Shown here piece by piece: positions 34,861-43,162 of a DNA stretch of 64,000 nucleotides. Origin of the DNA: JAFGLZ01 sp964390905 (lineage in GTDB: Bacteria > Planctomycetota > Phycisphaerae > UBA1845 > JAFGLZ01). The notes under the pieces are model-generated. The model was not told the DNA's origin, ran no database searches, and saw nothing but the letters and a program-made list of their open reading frames with translations. Made by a program: the position numbers and the translations under genes. The DNA is taken from assembly GCA_964390905.1 (NCBI GenBank), contig CAYMLO010000016.1, positions 19,526-83,525 on the forward strand. Direction: 5' to 3'. Within the stretch, counting starts at the first letter, position 1. Each line of letters starts with the position of its first letter.

Positions 34861-36219
34861 TCAATCGCCGCCAGGGCGCGGCGCTTCAGAGATGACGTAT
34901 CGGTACTTCCCGCTGGCGGCCAGCTCGATCCGATCGACCGAGTGAATTCGAATCGCCAACCCGGGGCCCATCTGCGCTCGCAGGCCTTGCTCGATGCCTT
35001 CGCGGTCGCGGGAGGACAGCGGCCCGTCACTGACGACATGGACGTCCAGGTCCAGATTGGCCGACTGGACGATCTGAAACTGCCGCACGGCGTCGATGTC
35101 TCGCAGGACGTAGATCAGCCCCAGGGCATGCCGGACGGTCCCGTCGGCGGACAGGACGAAGTCGGTGTGCCGACCTTCGACGACGGCCATCCGCTCGAGC
35201 CCCCGTCCGCAGGCGCACACCCCGTCGGCCAATCGACCCGTGTCCCCCGTGCAGTATCGGATGAACGGCAGGCCGAACGTGTCCAGATGGGTCACGACGA
35301 TCTGTCCGGGCTCGCCCACGGGAACCGGCTCGCCGTCATCGTCCAGGATCTCGAGGATGATGTTCTCGCTGGTGACGTGCATCGAGCCGGTGGGGCACTG
35401 ATGGGCGATGAAGCCGGCCTCCCGGCTGCCATAGCCATCCGCCACCGGTACGCCGAAGCACGTCTCGATCGGTTCACGCTGGTGGTCGTAGAGCCGTTCG
35501 CCCGTAACGAAAACCGCGCGGAGTCGTCGAAGACATAATCGTCGGCCGCGCCCTGCGGCGTGTTGGCACAGTAGGGCCAGGCTGCTTGGATAGCCGAACA
35601 GGCTGACCGGATCATAGCCTTCGATCCGGTCGAGGTAGGCGTCCATTCGCTCGGGCGACATCTCGAACGCGCTGAGCAGCAACTGATTCGTCAGCCGGTC
35701 GCGGAGGGATTTGATGCGATCCTGCCGGCCAAGCTCGACGGGCGATCCCCACACATAGACCTCCCGATCGCCGACGTCTGCGCCGAACCATCGATGCGTC
35801 CGCATGCGGGCCGCCTGGTCGTAGGCCTGGCGACCGAGATCGAATTCGAAGATCAGCGGCTCGCCCGTGCTGCCGCCGGTGTTGTACCGCTGCAGGCCGC
35901 CGGGGACGTTCGGCCAGCGCATCTCGCGACGGTGCTCCCGGATGTGCTGCTTGGTCAGCAGGGGCAGTCGTCGGAGGTAGTCCACCTCGCTGACGTCTTG
36001 CGGCCGGAACCCGCAGTCGGCTAACCGACGGCGGTAGAACGGACAATGCCGCCACGCGTGGGACAGGAGGCGGCGAAGCTTGCGGACCTGGAGGTCGCGC
36101 AGCCGCTCGAGCGACCACCACTGTGAACGCTCCAACTCGACGAGCCGATCGAAGGTCGCCCGACCGATCAGGTGCTCGTGCAGCGGAAGGACCAGGTACT
36201 TGACCAATGACGCGTTCAT
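34861..36219 (-). CDS. CapK/PaaK-like AMP-forming ligase
   Basis: 452-residue member of the phenylacetate-CoA ligase/CapK family (ANL superfamily). The adenylate motif reads 'YNTGGSTGEPLIFEFD', with later motifs 'LFGYPSSLALL', 'FVTGERLYDHQ', 'VADGYGSREAGFIAHQC' and 'IRYCTGDTGRL'. The C-terminal Lys region is 'ELAASGKYRYVI'. CapK-like members sit in surface-polysaccharide loci and are thought to activate an acid for transfer to sugar, which suits the overlapping glycosyltransferase gene. Its ATG overlaps the stop of the GT4 gene by 4 nt (ATGA), so translation is coupled. Confidence 0.9.
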   Translation of the reverse strand: MNASLVKYLVLPLHEHLIGRATFDRLVELERSQWWSLERLRDLQVRKLRRLLSHAWRHCPFYRRRLADCGFRPQDVSEVDYLRRLPLLTKQHIREHRREMRWPNVPGGLQRYNTGGSTGEPLIFEFDLGRQAYDQAARMRTHRWFGADVGDREVYVWGSPVELGRQDRIKSLRDRLTNQLLLSAFEMSPERMDAYLDRIEGYDPVSLFGYPSSLALLCQHAAGRGRRLCLRRLRAVFVTGERLYDHQREPIETCFGVPVADGYGSREAGFIAHQCPTGSMHVTSENIILEILDDDGEPVPVGEPGQIVVTHLDTFGLPFIRYCTGDTGRLADGVCACGRGLERMAVVEGRHTDFVLSADGTVRHALGLIYVLRDIDAVRQFQIVQSANLDLDVHVVSDGPLSSRDREGIEQGLRAQMGPGLAIRIHSVDRIELAASGKYRYVISEAPRPGGD

Positions 36220-37403
36220 GCGGGGGTCCGTTCCGACGTCGACCGGCGCGCCAGGATCTCCTCAAAGACGCGGAGCGTCTCGGCCGCCACCTGATCCCAG
36301 GATCTCTGCCCGCCCGCGGCGGAGATCGCCTGTCGATCCCAGGTCCGTGCCAGCGCGTCGATTAGCCCATCGGCCAGCGCGCTCGGCTGACCGAACGGCA
36401 CGAGCCGCCCCAGGTCGTCCGAACCCACCAGCTCGCGGTTGCCGCCGACGTCGGTCGTCACGACGGGCGCGCCGACGGCCAGGGCCTCATGGATGGCATT
36501 GCACCATCCCTCGCTCCGCGTGGCCAGCGCAAAGACGTCGGCGGCGGCCAGGTATCGCGCGACCGTCTCGGGGTCCTTGGGGCCGACGAGGTCGACAGCT
36601 TCCTGCAGACCATGCCGCTGGATCAGTCGATGCACCTTGCGCTCGTAGCCCGTCTCGCCGATCCCGGGCCCCACGAGGATCAGCCGCACGTCACCCGCCC
36701 GACGGCGGACCTCGGGCAGGACCTCGACGAGGCGGTCGAAGCCTTTGATCTCACGGACCTGTCCCACGCTGACGACGTACCGCGCGTCCGGCGAGAGGCC
36801 CAAGGCCTGCCGGGCAGCGACAGGATCGGCCGGCCTGAACACGTCGGTGTCCACGCCGTTGGGAATGACGCGGACGTCCACCCCCGCCCCGGCCAGATCA
36901 CGGACTTGGTGGGCGAGGGCGTTCGAGACCGCGATCAGACCGTCGGCGCTTCGGAGCATCGCGACGATCTGCCGGCGGCGCAAGACGTGGCGGGCCTGCG
37001 AGACGATCTTGCCCCGGACCGTCACGACGATGGGCACGCCCAGCTTCCAGGCGACCATGGCCGCTCCCACGCCGTCCGGCCAGACGAAGTGCGCGTCGAT
37101 CAGGTCGAACGGAAATCGCCGGCGGAGCGTCTGCAGCCGACTCCGAAGCGCCAACGCATAGAACGTCGCGTCCAACGTCTTGAGCACGCCCGGCAGGTAA
37201 TACATCGTCGGGTACGCGACGGGCAGAACCGCGTCGGGCAGATCGTCAGGCGGCTTGGCCGACCAGCCTGGGAAGTAAGGCACGGGGCAGACCACCTGGA
37301 CCTTCGCCGACCGGGCCAACGCCGCCAGACGCCGGCGGACGAAGACGCCCTGGCTGGGGTTGGCGGGCGTTGGGTAGCAGAGGGTGGTGCTGAGGATATT
37401 CAC
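36216..37403 (-). CDS. GT4 family glycosyltransferase
   Basis: 395-residue GT-B fold enzyme. N-domain 'TTLCYPTPANPSQGVFVRRRL' is the common start of GT4 proteins. The C-domain has 'RYVVSVGQVREIKGFDRLVEVL', 'VDLVGPKDPETVARYLAAADVFALAT' and the donor-site EX7E region 'SEGWCNAIHEALAVGAPVVTTDVGGNRE'. It transfers a sugar from a nucleotide donor, likely in exopolysaccharide assembly with the coupled CapK-like ligase. The start is GTG without a visible SD. The DNA directly 5' is a tandem 7-bp repeat, so promoter and leader may be variable. Confidence 0.93.
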   Translation of the reverse strand: MNILSTTLCYPTPANPSQGVFVRRRLAALARSAKVQVVCPVPYFPGWSAKPPDDLPDAVLPVAYPTMYYLPGVLKTLDATFYALALRSRLQTLRRRFPFDLIDAHFVWPDGVGAAMVAWKLGVPIVVTVRGKIVSQARHVLRRRQIVAMLRSADGLIAVSNALAHQVRDLAGAGVDVRVIPNGVDTDVFRPADPVAARQALGLSPDARYVVSVGQVREIKGFDRLVEVLPEVRRRAGDVRLILVGPGIGETGYERKVHRLIQRHGLQEAVDLVGPKDPETVARYLAAADVFALATRSEGWCNAIHEALAVGAPVVTTDVGGNRELVGSDDLGRLVPFGQPSALADGLIDALARTWDRQAISAAGGQRSWDQVAAETLRVFEEILARRSTSERTPA

Positions 37404-37404
37404 A

Positions 37405-37543
37405 GTTCAGGGTTCGGGGTTCAGGGTTCGGGGGTCGGGGTTCAGGGGTCGGGGTCTGGGAGGTCATCTGTGTTCGACGGGTCGTTTCCGATGACTCGGC
37501 GTTTCGCCGCGGCCCAGGTCCTGAACCCTAAGCCCTGAACCCT
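37405..37543. repeat. TTCRGGG heptamer repeats in inverted clusters
   Basis: 37405-37460 holds about eight degenerate copies of TTCAGGG/TTCGGGG in tandem. 37519-37543 holds complementary CCTGAAC/CCCTAA units. The two clusters can pair across about 60 nt. They lie in the divergent region between the GT4 and asparagine-synthase-like genes, beginning one base beyond the GT4 start codon. Confidence 0.8.
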
Positions 37544-37574
37544 ATGCCACAACGCTAGTCCATGGGCCATTCGG

Positions 37575-37604
37575 TTGTCAATGACTCCGCCTAGCACCTA
37601 CAAT
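37575..37604 (+). promoter_or_regulatory. Sigma-70-type promoter for the asparagine synthase-like gene
   Basis: TTGTCA, 18-nt spacer, TACAAT (each 5 of 6). Transcription would start near 37611, which excludes an ATG at 37603 and supports the downstream start at 37642. Confidence 0.6.
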
Positions 37605-37641
37605 GCGCCGCGCTCATGTGCTTGCACGGAGGCAAGGGGGC

Positions 37642-39546
37642 ATGCTCTTTGCGTGGATCGACAAGCGCGGGCGGATGGACGAGGAGCGATCGCTTCTCGA
37701 ACACGGCGATCCGCTGAATCCCTTCGGATTATCGCGACTTGCGCTGGGCTGGGCCGTCGTCGGCGCTGGGCAGGCGGGGGTGTTTCCGACGGTCCAACAC
37801 CGCGACGGCGACCGATGGACGTGCGCGTGGGGGGAGCTGTACAACCGCGGGGACTTGCAGCGTCTGCTCGACCTCGACGACGCTGGCGCGCCGTCCAACG
37901 ATGCGGCGCTGTTGGCCGGGCTGGTGGACCGGTTCGGGCCGGACGGTCTGGCACGGGCCAATGGGCAGTTCGCCCTGATCCGATGGGACGCCGGCACGGG
38001 CCGGTTCGTGGCCGCCACCGACTTGTTCAGCATCCTTCCGCTACGCTACTACGACGATGCGGACCGGCTGATCGTCGCGTCGGACGCGCGGATGATCCTG
38101 GCCTGTCCGAACGTGACCGACGGGCTCGACCCGCAAGCGATCTACGACTATGTGTCGCTCAGCGTGATTCCCGCGCCGCTGACGGCCTACGCGTCGATCC
38201 GCAAGCTGCCGCCGCGGCACGCGTTGGTGTTTGATGGGGCCACGTCGGTCGGGCCGTACTGCCGGCTGCGTTTTCCCGAGGACGCGGTCGGCTCGCAGGC
38301 GGAATTGGGCCGCCGCATGTGCCAGGTGATCGGCGAGGCGGTGGACCGTCGGCGCAGGGCCGATCCGGCCGACGCCGCCATCGGGGCCTTTCTTTCTGGC
38401 GGGCTCGACAGCAGCACCGTGGTCGGGATGCTGGCGGGCGGATCGGACGAACCGGTTCGGGCGTTCTCGATCGGGTTCGGCGAGTCGCGGTTCGACGAGA
38501 TGCACTACGCCCGCCTGGCGGCCGAGCACTTCGGGGCCGAACACCATACCCGCACGGTCACGGCCGACGACACCACGGCCGTCATCGACGCGCTGCTCGA
38601 TACGTTCGACGAGCCGCTCGGCAATTCGTCGGCCGTGCCCGTCTACTGGTGTGCGAAGCTCGCCGCGGACGCCGGGCTGAACACGTTGTACGGCGGCGAT
38701 GGTGGGGACGAGATCTTCGCCGGCAACCCGCACTACCTGCAAGACCGCTACTTCCAGGTCTATCATGCCATTCCCCGTTGGCTGCGACGCGGACTGATCG
38801 AGCCGCTGGTGAACGGCTGGCCGCTGGGGAACCGAATCGGCTTGATCCGCAAGGCCCGAAGCTATCTCCGCCGGGCCAACACGCCCAACCCCGACCGGAT
38901 CGCCAGCTACGGGTTCCTGGAAACCGTCGCCCCTGCCGAGGTGTTCTGTCCTGAGTTTCTTTCGAGGGTGGACACCGATCACCCGATGGCCGTCCGCAGG
39001 GCCCACTACGAGCAGGCCGGACCCTGCAGCGAGATCAACCGCATCTTGTCTCAGGAGTTGGCACTCGTCGTGGCCGACAACGACCTGCGCAAGGTCACCG
39101 AGATGTCGGCCCGCGCCGGCATCCGCGTGGTCTATCCGATGCTCGACCCGGACGTGGTCGCGTTTGCGGGCACGATCCCGGGGGCGTGGCACCTGCGCCG
39201 TTTCCGGCTCCGGGCGTTCTACAAGCGGGCGATGCGCGGGTTCCTGCCGGATGAGATTCTGGCCAAGGCGAAGATGGGGTTCGGCCTGCCCGTCAGCGTC
39301 TGGCTGAAGCAGAACACGACGCTGCGGCAGAGGATGGCCGACGCGTTTGCGAGCCCAACAGCGGGCAGTGTCTTCAGGGATGGGTTCCTGGCGGACCTGC
39401 AGCGCCGCCTGGACGCCGATCCGACGAACTACTACGGATCGATCGCGTGGGTCCTCCTGATCCTGCTGGAATGGCTGGACCGCTTTGCGCGCGAGCGTCG
39501 TTGGACGTCGGTCCCGTGGGGCACGACGGCGGGGGGCGCTCCGTAA
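37642..39546 (+). CDS. Asparagine synthase-like amidotransferase lacking the N-terminal Cys
   Basis: 634 residues. An Ntn-type glutaminase-like domain (about 1-190, with 'GELYNRGDL' and 'ATDLFSILPLRYY') is followed by an asparagine-synthase ATP-pyrophosphatase domain. The PP-loop is 'GAFLSGGLDSSTVVG' (about 250-264), and 'YGGDGGDEIFAGNPHY', 'KVTEMSARAGIRVVYPMLD' and 'KAKMGFGLPVSVW' follow. Canonical AsnB starts Met-Cys with Cys as nucleophile; here the start reads MLFAWIDKRG, so glutamine cannot be hydrolysed in the usual way. The enzyme may use ammonia or form another amide or ester. Start choice: GGAGG nine bases before ATG 37642, and the promoter overlaps the alternative 37603. Context suggests polysaccharide decoration. 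Confidence 0.88.
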   Translation: MLFAWIDKRGRMDEERSLLEHGDPLNPFGLSRLALGWAVVGAGQAGVFPTVQHRDGDRWTCAWGELYNRGDLQRLLDLDDAGAPSNDAALLAGLVDRFGPDGLARANGQFALIRWDAGTGRFVAATDLFSILPLRYYDDADRLIVASDARMILACPNVTDGLDPQAIYDYVSLSVIPAPLTAYASIRKLPPRHALVFDGATSVGPYCRLRFPEDAVGSQAELGRRMCQVIGEAVDRRRRADPADAAIGAFLSGGLDSSTVVGMLAGGSDEPVRAFSIGFGESRFDEMHYARLAAEHFGAEHHTRTVTADDTTAVIDALLDTFDEPLGNSSAVPVYWCAKLAADAGLNTLYGGDGGDEIFAGNPHYLQDRYFQVYHAIPRWLRRGLIEPLVNGWPLGNRIGLIRKARSYLRRANTPNPDRIASYGFLETVAPAEVFCPEFLSRVDTDHPMAVRRAHYEQAGPCSEINRILSQELALVVADNDLRKVTEMSARAGIRVVYPMLDPDVVAFAGTIPGAWHLRRFRLRAFYKRAMRGFLPDEILAKAKMGFGLPVSVWLKQNTTLRQRMADAFASPTAGSVFRDGFLADLQRRLDADPTNYYGSIAWVLLILLEWLDRFARERRWTSVPWGTTAGGAP

Positions 39547-39559
39547 CGTTCGTCAGGTC

Positions 39560-40726
39560 TCACCAATCGATGGCGGCCAATCGGCGGGTGGCCTCGGCCA
39601 TTCGGTCGGCCTCGACGGTCAGGGCCGCGCGGACGTACCCCTCGCCCGGCGCGCCGAACCCGACCCCGGGGATGAGCACGACGGACGCCTCCTCCAGCGC
39701 GCGGGTGGCCAGGTCCATGGACGTGTACCCTTCGGGGCAGCGGGCCCAGACGTAGAAGGTGGCCTCCGGCTTGGGCACAGCAAAGCCGATCTTGTTCAGT
39801 CCGTCGACCAGGACGTCACGCCGCTCGCGGTAGATGTCGAGGGTGGCCTTGACCTCGACGTCATCGAGGCGGGACAGCGCTTCCTGACCGGCCTCTTGGA
39901 TCGCGTTGAACTGGCCGGAGTCCATATTGCTCTTGACCTTCGCCAGCGCGGCGATCACGTCGGCGCACCCGACGGCCCAAGCGATTCGCCAGCCCGTCAT
40001 GTTGAACGTCTTGCTGAGCGAATGCAGCTCGATACACACGTCCTTGGCACCGGGCACCTCAAGGATGCTGCCCGGGCGTTGCTCGAAGTACAGCTCGGTG
40101 TAGGCGGCGTCGTGGGCGATGACCAGGTCGTTTGCGCAGGCGAATTCGACCGCCCGACTGAAGAACGCCGCCGACGCGCACGCCCCCGTGGGGTTGTTCG
40201 GGTAGTTCAAGAACATCAGCGATGCCTTCTGCGCCACCTCGGCGGGGATCGCGCCGAGGTCCGGCAGCCAGCCGTTCGCCTCGGTCAGCGGCACGTGATA
40301 GGGCACCCCGCCGGCGAAGATGCTCGCGGCGGCGTAGACCGGGTAGGCGGGCTGGGGAACCAGCACGGTGTCGCCGGGGTTCACGACGGCCAGGGGCAGA
40401 TGCCCCAACCCCTCCTTGCTGCCGATCAGCGTGATCAGTTCGCGCTCCCAGTCCACCTCGACGCCGAAACGGGCCTGCATGAAACTGGCGGCCTGCTCCC
40501 GGAACTCCGGGACGCCTTCGTCGAACGGGTACCGATGATTCCGCGGGTCGTCCAGCGCGGTGGCCATCCGTTCGCGGATGAATTCGGGCGTCGGTCGATC
40601 CGGATCGCCCACGCCCAGGTTGATCACGTCCTTGCCGGCCGCGATTGCCTCGCGGCGCTTGCGATCGATCTCGGTGAACAGATAAGGCGGCAACGCCTGC
40701 AATCTCTTGGACGGTTGGAACGGCAT
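39560..40726 (-). CDS. dapL: LL-diaminopimelate aminotransferase DapL
   Basis: 388-residue fold-type I PLP aminotransferase. 'DVINLGVGDPDRPTPEFI', 'LPLAVVNPGDTVLVPQPAYPVY', 'LNYPNNPTGA' and the PLP lysine in 'SLSKTFNMTGWRIAW' (Lys239) match DapL of the bacterial DapL2 type. It converts tetrahydrodipicolinate directly to LL-DAP, bypassing succinylated intermediates, and DapF then epimerises the product. Start ATG 40726: GGAG lies eight bases upstream and the family begins 'MPFQPSKRLQALPPYLF'; the frame is open to 40798 but that stretch shows no similarity. Its promoter (40816-40845) lies between the group II intron and the gene. Confidence 0.94.
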   Translation of the reverse strand: MPFQPSKRLQALPPYLFTEIDRKRREAIAAGKDVINLGVGDPDRPTPEFIRERMATALDDPRNHRYPFDEGVPEFREQAASFMQARFGVEVDWERELITLIGSKEGLGHLPLAVVNPGDTVLVPQPAYPVYAAASIFAGGVPYHVPLTEANGWLPDLGAIPAEVAQKASLMFLNYPNNPTGACASAAFFSRAVEFACANDLVIAHDAAYTELYFEQRPGSILEVPGAKDVCIELHSLSKTFNMTGWRIAWAVGCADVIAALAKVKSNMDSGQFNAIQEAGQEALSRLDDVEVKATLDIYRERRDVLVDGLNKIGFAVPKPEATFYVWARCPEGYTSMDLATRALEEASVVLIPGVGFGAPGEGYVRAALTVEADRMAEATRRLAAIDW

Positions 40727-40815
40727 CAAATCGACTCCAGCGCTGAAGTTTCCCGTTGCGCCGACGGGGGGCGAGTCAGCGTCGCTTGCGTGGTTCACGC
40801 TGCGTGTGGCGACGA

Positions 40816-40845
40816 ATTGTAGTGCGGGGGCGCACCGGGCGTCAA
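40816..40845 (-). promoter_or_regulatory. Sigma-70-type promoter for dapL
   Basis: Minus strand: TTGACG, 18-nt spacer, TACAAT (each 5 of 6). It lies 29 nt beyond the inferred 3' end of the intron, so dapL expression need not depend on intron transcription or splicing. Confidence 0.6.
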
Positions 40846-40986
40846 CGGGAAGATGACCTGACGTGAAGCACCGGTAGAGTCGAGAGGTGGCGCGGTGGGT
40901 TAGGCCCGTCCTATCTGTTGTCCGGCCCTTTCGGTTGCCGGTGCCTCACTAGACGGGCCATACCCCGTTTCCACCTCCCGCTCATC

Positions 40987-41019
40987 GAACCGGACGTGCG
41001 GATCTCCCGCATCCGGCTC
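40987..41019 (-). ncRNA. Group II intron domain V
   Basis: Minus strand, starting GAGCCGGATGCGG, continuing GAGATCC and ending GCACGTCCGGTTC: the conserved catalytic hairpin of bacterial group II introns. It begins 12 nt after the maturase stop. Presence of an intact domain V supports a splicing-competent intron. Confidence 0.9.
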
Positions 41020-41030
41020 TCGGAGAAGGT

Positions 41031-42356
41031 TCATGCGTTCGCGTGCGGCAAGCGGGAAGGATCCCATCGCAATTGGAGCAGCCCAAAACGCTGCTCCAGC
41101 CAGGGACTCCAGTACCAGCCAACACCCTTGACCCGGGTCTTGTGTTTGGCACTCCACCACTTGCGGAACCGGTACCGGACGTGTGCATTGATCGTCCGGT
41201 AGGCATCACTGATCGGCCCCAGACAGAAGTAGCCCGCCCATCCACGCAACACGCGGTTGAGCGCCACGGCCATCTGGGGCTCGCTGAGGTAGCCACGCTT
41301 CCGGTCCGTCATCGCGCTGATCTCTCGGCACACCCGCGCGATACGCTTCTTGCTCGGCGCCCCGCACAACAGCCAACGCCCCGTGCGGTTCGACCGATGC
41401 CGACCGAACGTATACCCCAGGAAGTCAAACGTCTCCGCCGGCACCTCGCATACGTGCGTCTTCGATTCGTTCACCGTCAACTTCAGCTTCGACATCATGT
41501 CCCGCATCGCGGTCAGGGCCTCTTGGGCCGTGCCACGGCAGCAGATCACGAAATCATCCGCGTAGTTCACGATATGGGCCTTCAGCCGGGCCTCATGCCC
41601 CAGCCTCTTGAACCCCAGCACGAACCGTCGCATGTACACGTTGGCCAGCAGCGGGCTGATCGGGGCGCCTTGCGGCGTCCCTCTCCCGTCGTCCTTGTTC
41701 CGCGTCGTTCGCTGCCGGTTCCCCCGCTCGTCGATCTCCTCGACGGGCATCTCCAGCCACATCTTCAGCAGATGCAGCATCGCGCCGTCCACGATGCGTC
41801 GCGCCAGGCTTCGCATCAGTTCGGCGTGGGGAATGCTATCGAAGTACCCGCTCAGGTCCGCGTCGACCACCTGCGTATGCCCGCTGTTCAGCAGGCTTCG
41901 CACTTGGTTGACCGCGTCCAACGCGCTCCGGTCCTCCCGGTACGCATACTGTTCGGGCTGCAGGTCGGCTTCGAAGATGGGCGTTAGCACCAGCATCGCG
42001 GCCGTCTGCACGACTCGGTCCTCGATCGTCGGGATGCCCAGCGGCCTCCGGGTCCCGTCCGGTTTGGGTATCCATACCCGCCGGACCAGCTCTGGCCGGT
42101 ACGTCTTACTCCTCAGTGCCTCCGCAAGTTCGCCCAGCCACCGTTCCAACCTGTACGCCTCGATGTCCTCGAACGTCTGGCCGTCCACACCCGCCGCTCC
42201 GCCGTTGGCTTTGCAGCAGGCATAGGCATACGCCAGCACGTCCGAGCGATACACCTTGTCGTACAGGGCATGGAATCGCTGCCTCGGCGATGCCTTGGCT
42301 TTGGCATGCAGCGCCGCCTGCAACTTCTGAAGCTTAGGCGGAGGGGGTAGACTCAC
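41031..42356 (-). CDS. ltrA: Group II intron reverse transcriptase/maturase
   Basis: 441-residue intron-encoded protein. RT blocks include 'RVWIPKPDGTRRPLGIPTI', 'EQYAYREDRSALDAV', 'VVDADLSGYFDSIPH', 'DGRGTPQGAPISPLLAN' and the catalytic 'VNYADDFVICC' (YADD 265-268). The maturase/X domain follows ('LNRVLRGWAGYFCLGPISDAY'). There is no HNH endonuclease domain after it, so mobility would rely on replication-fork or ssDNA targets rather than target cleavage by the protein. All catalytic residues are intact and the frame is unbroken, so the element looks recent. The start is GTG with AAGGAG five bases upstream. Confidence 0.95.
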   Translation of the reverse strand: MSLPPPPKLQKLQAALHAKAKASPRQRFHALYDKVYRSDVLAYAYACCKANGGAAGVDGQTFEDIEAYRLERWLGELAEALRSKTYRPELVRRVWIPKPDGTRRPLGIPTIEDRVVQTAAMLVLTPIFEADLQPEQYAYREDRSALDAVNQVRSLLNSGHTQVVDADLSGYFDSIPHAELMRSLARRIVDGAMLHLLKMWLEMPVEEIDERGNRQRTTRNKDDGRGTPQGAPISPLLANVYMRRFVLGFKRLGHEARLKAHIVNYADDFVICCRGTAQEALTAMRDMMSKLKLTVNESKTHVCEVPAETFDFLGYTFGRHRSNRTGRWLLCGAPSKKRIARVCREISAMTDRKRGYLSEPQMAVALNRVLRGWAGYFCLGPISDAYRTINAHVRYRFRKWWSAKHKTRVKGVGWYWSPWLEQRFGLLQLRWDPSRLPHANA

Positions 42357-42922
42357 GTCACTCTCCTTAATCGCTCCCGCGTTGCTTCCTGCGCTGACCC
42401 TTCAACTCAGGCCCCTTCCCTCTGCGGGGATTAGCCGCTTCCTCGGTACTATGGGCCTGTCCGACTCCCGCCGCGGCCCGGCCTGTCCCTCGCGGGCGTC
42501 CGGTTGGTGGTCCTACGCCACCACCACGGCGGGTCTCCCGTGTTGCGTCTGTTCTCCTTGCAGACATGCTGTCGCCACTACCCCGGCGGACCCGTGGAGC
42601 CCTGGTTGTTCCGCCTTATTCTCGCCCAGGCGTGGGGGCTTCGGTTTCCACGGCGGCGGCCTTCCCCCTTGCACCACGGGGTCGGCGTCCGCAAGCTTTG
42701 TTTCGAGGCTTGCTCGGCGTTCACTCACGTTACGGCCTGCCTGCTCGCTGAGTCGCCTTCAGCGACCCTTTGACATCGGAAGCTTCAGCCGATTTGTTAC
42801 CTCCTCGGCTGTTCCGACTGCTACCGGGTGGAACAACCAACTTCCCGGGCGGGACTCTCACCCGCTGGAGAGCAGCGCCTTTCCACGGCGCACGGTGCGT
42901 GTCAGATTCGGCGGGATATCTT

Positions 42923-43078
42923 GGGGTGCCCCGTTCTTCGCTCCCTCTCGCGGTACGCGAGAGGGAGCGAAGGGCGGGGGACGGAATCGGGCCGCGAGAG
43001 CGAGTTCACTGTCCATTCCGTCCCCCACCCTTTTCAATGGCCGCGCCCCGCGGCCACTCGAAAAGGACGGGGCACCCC
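42923..43078. repeat. Cloverleaf palindromic repeat, type 1, copy A
   Basis: Outer inverted termini GGGGTG (42923-42928) and CACCCC (43073-43078). Arm 1 at 42929-42979 has 24 paired positions (two G-T pairs) around loop GTA. The 43-nt spacer at 42980-43022 is bounded by GACGGAAT and ATTCCGTC. Arm 3 at 43023-43072 is the same design with a one-base deletion and a few mismatches around loop CCC. It lies 30 nt from the 5' end of the group II intron and 85 nt before the BatA-like gene. Apart from intron and repeat, the 42357-43162 interval holds no gene. Confidence 0.85.
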
Positions 43079-43162
43079 CCGCCCACACTGTCATGCGCTC
43101 TGAAGCGTTCGTCGGTGTCTCCCCGGCTGGACACTTCGACGGCGAGTGGGGAAGATTTCGGA

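Larger units (their letters stand above)
40874..42893 (-). mobile_element. Group II intron with intron-encoded reverse transcriptase
   Basis: About 2.02 kb on the minus strand. The 5' end is GTGCGCC (42893 downward), followed by GTGGAAAGGCGCT and CGGGTGAGAGTCCCGCC, the domain I signature of bacterial group II introns. The maturase gene occupies 41031-42356. Domain V follows it at 40987-41019. Domain VI is long and closes by pairing GAGGTGG-type sequence with CCACCTC near 40880-40892, with an inferred 3' end ...CTCTAC at about 40874. Flanking exons CTGACACGCACC and GGTGCTTCACGTCAG are complementary, so the intron sits in an interrupted palindrome in intergenic DNA. The 3' boundary is uncertain by several bases. 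Confidence 0.85.
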
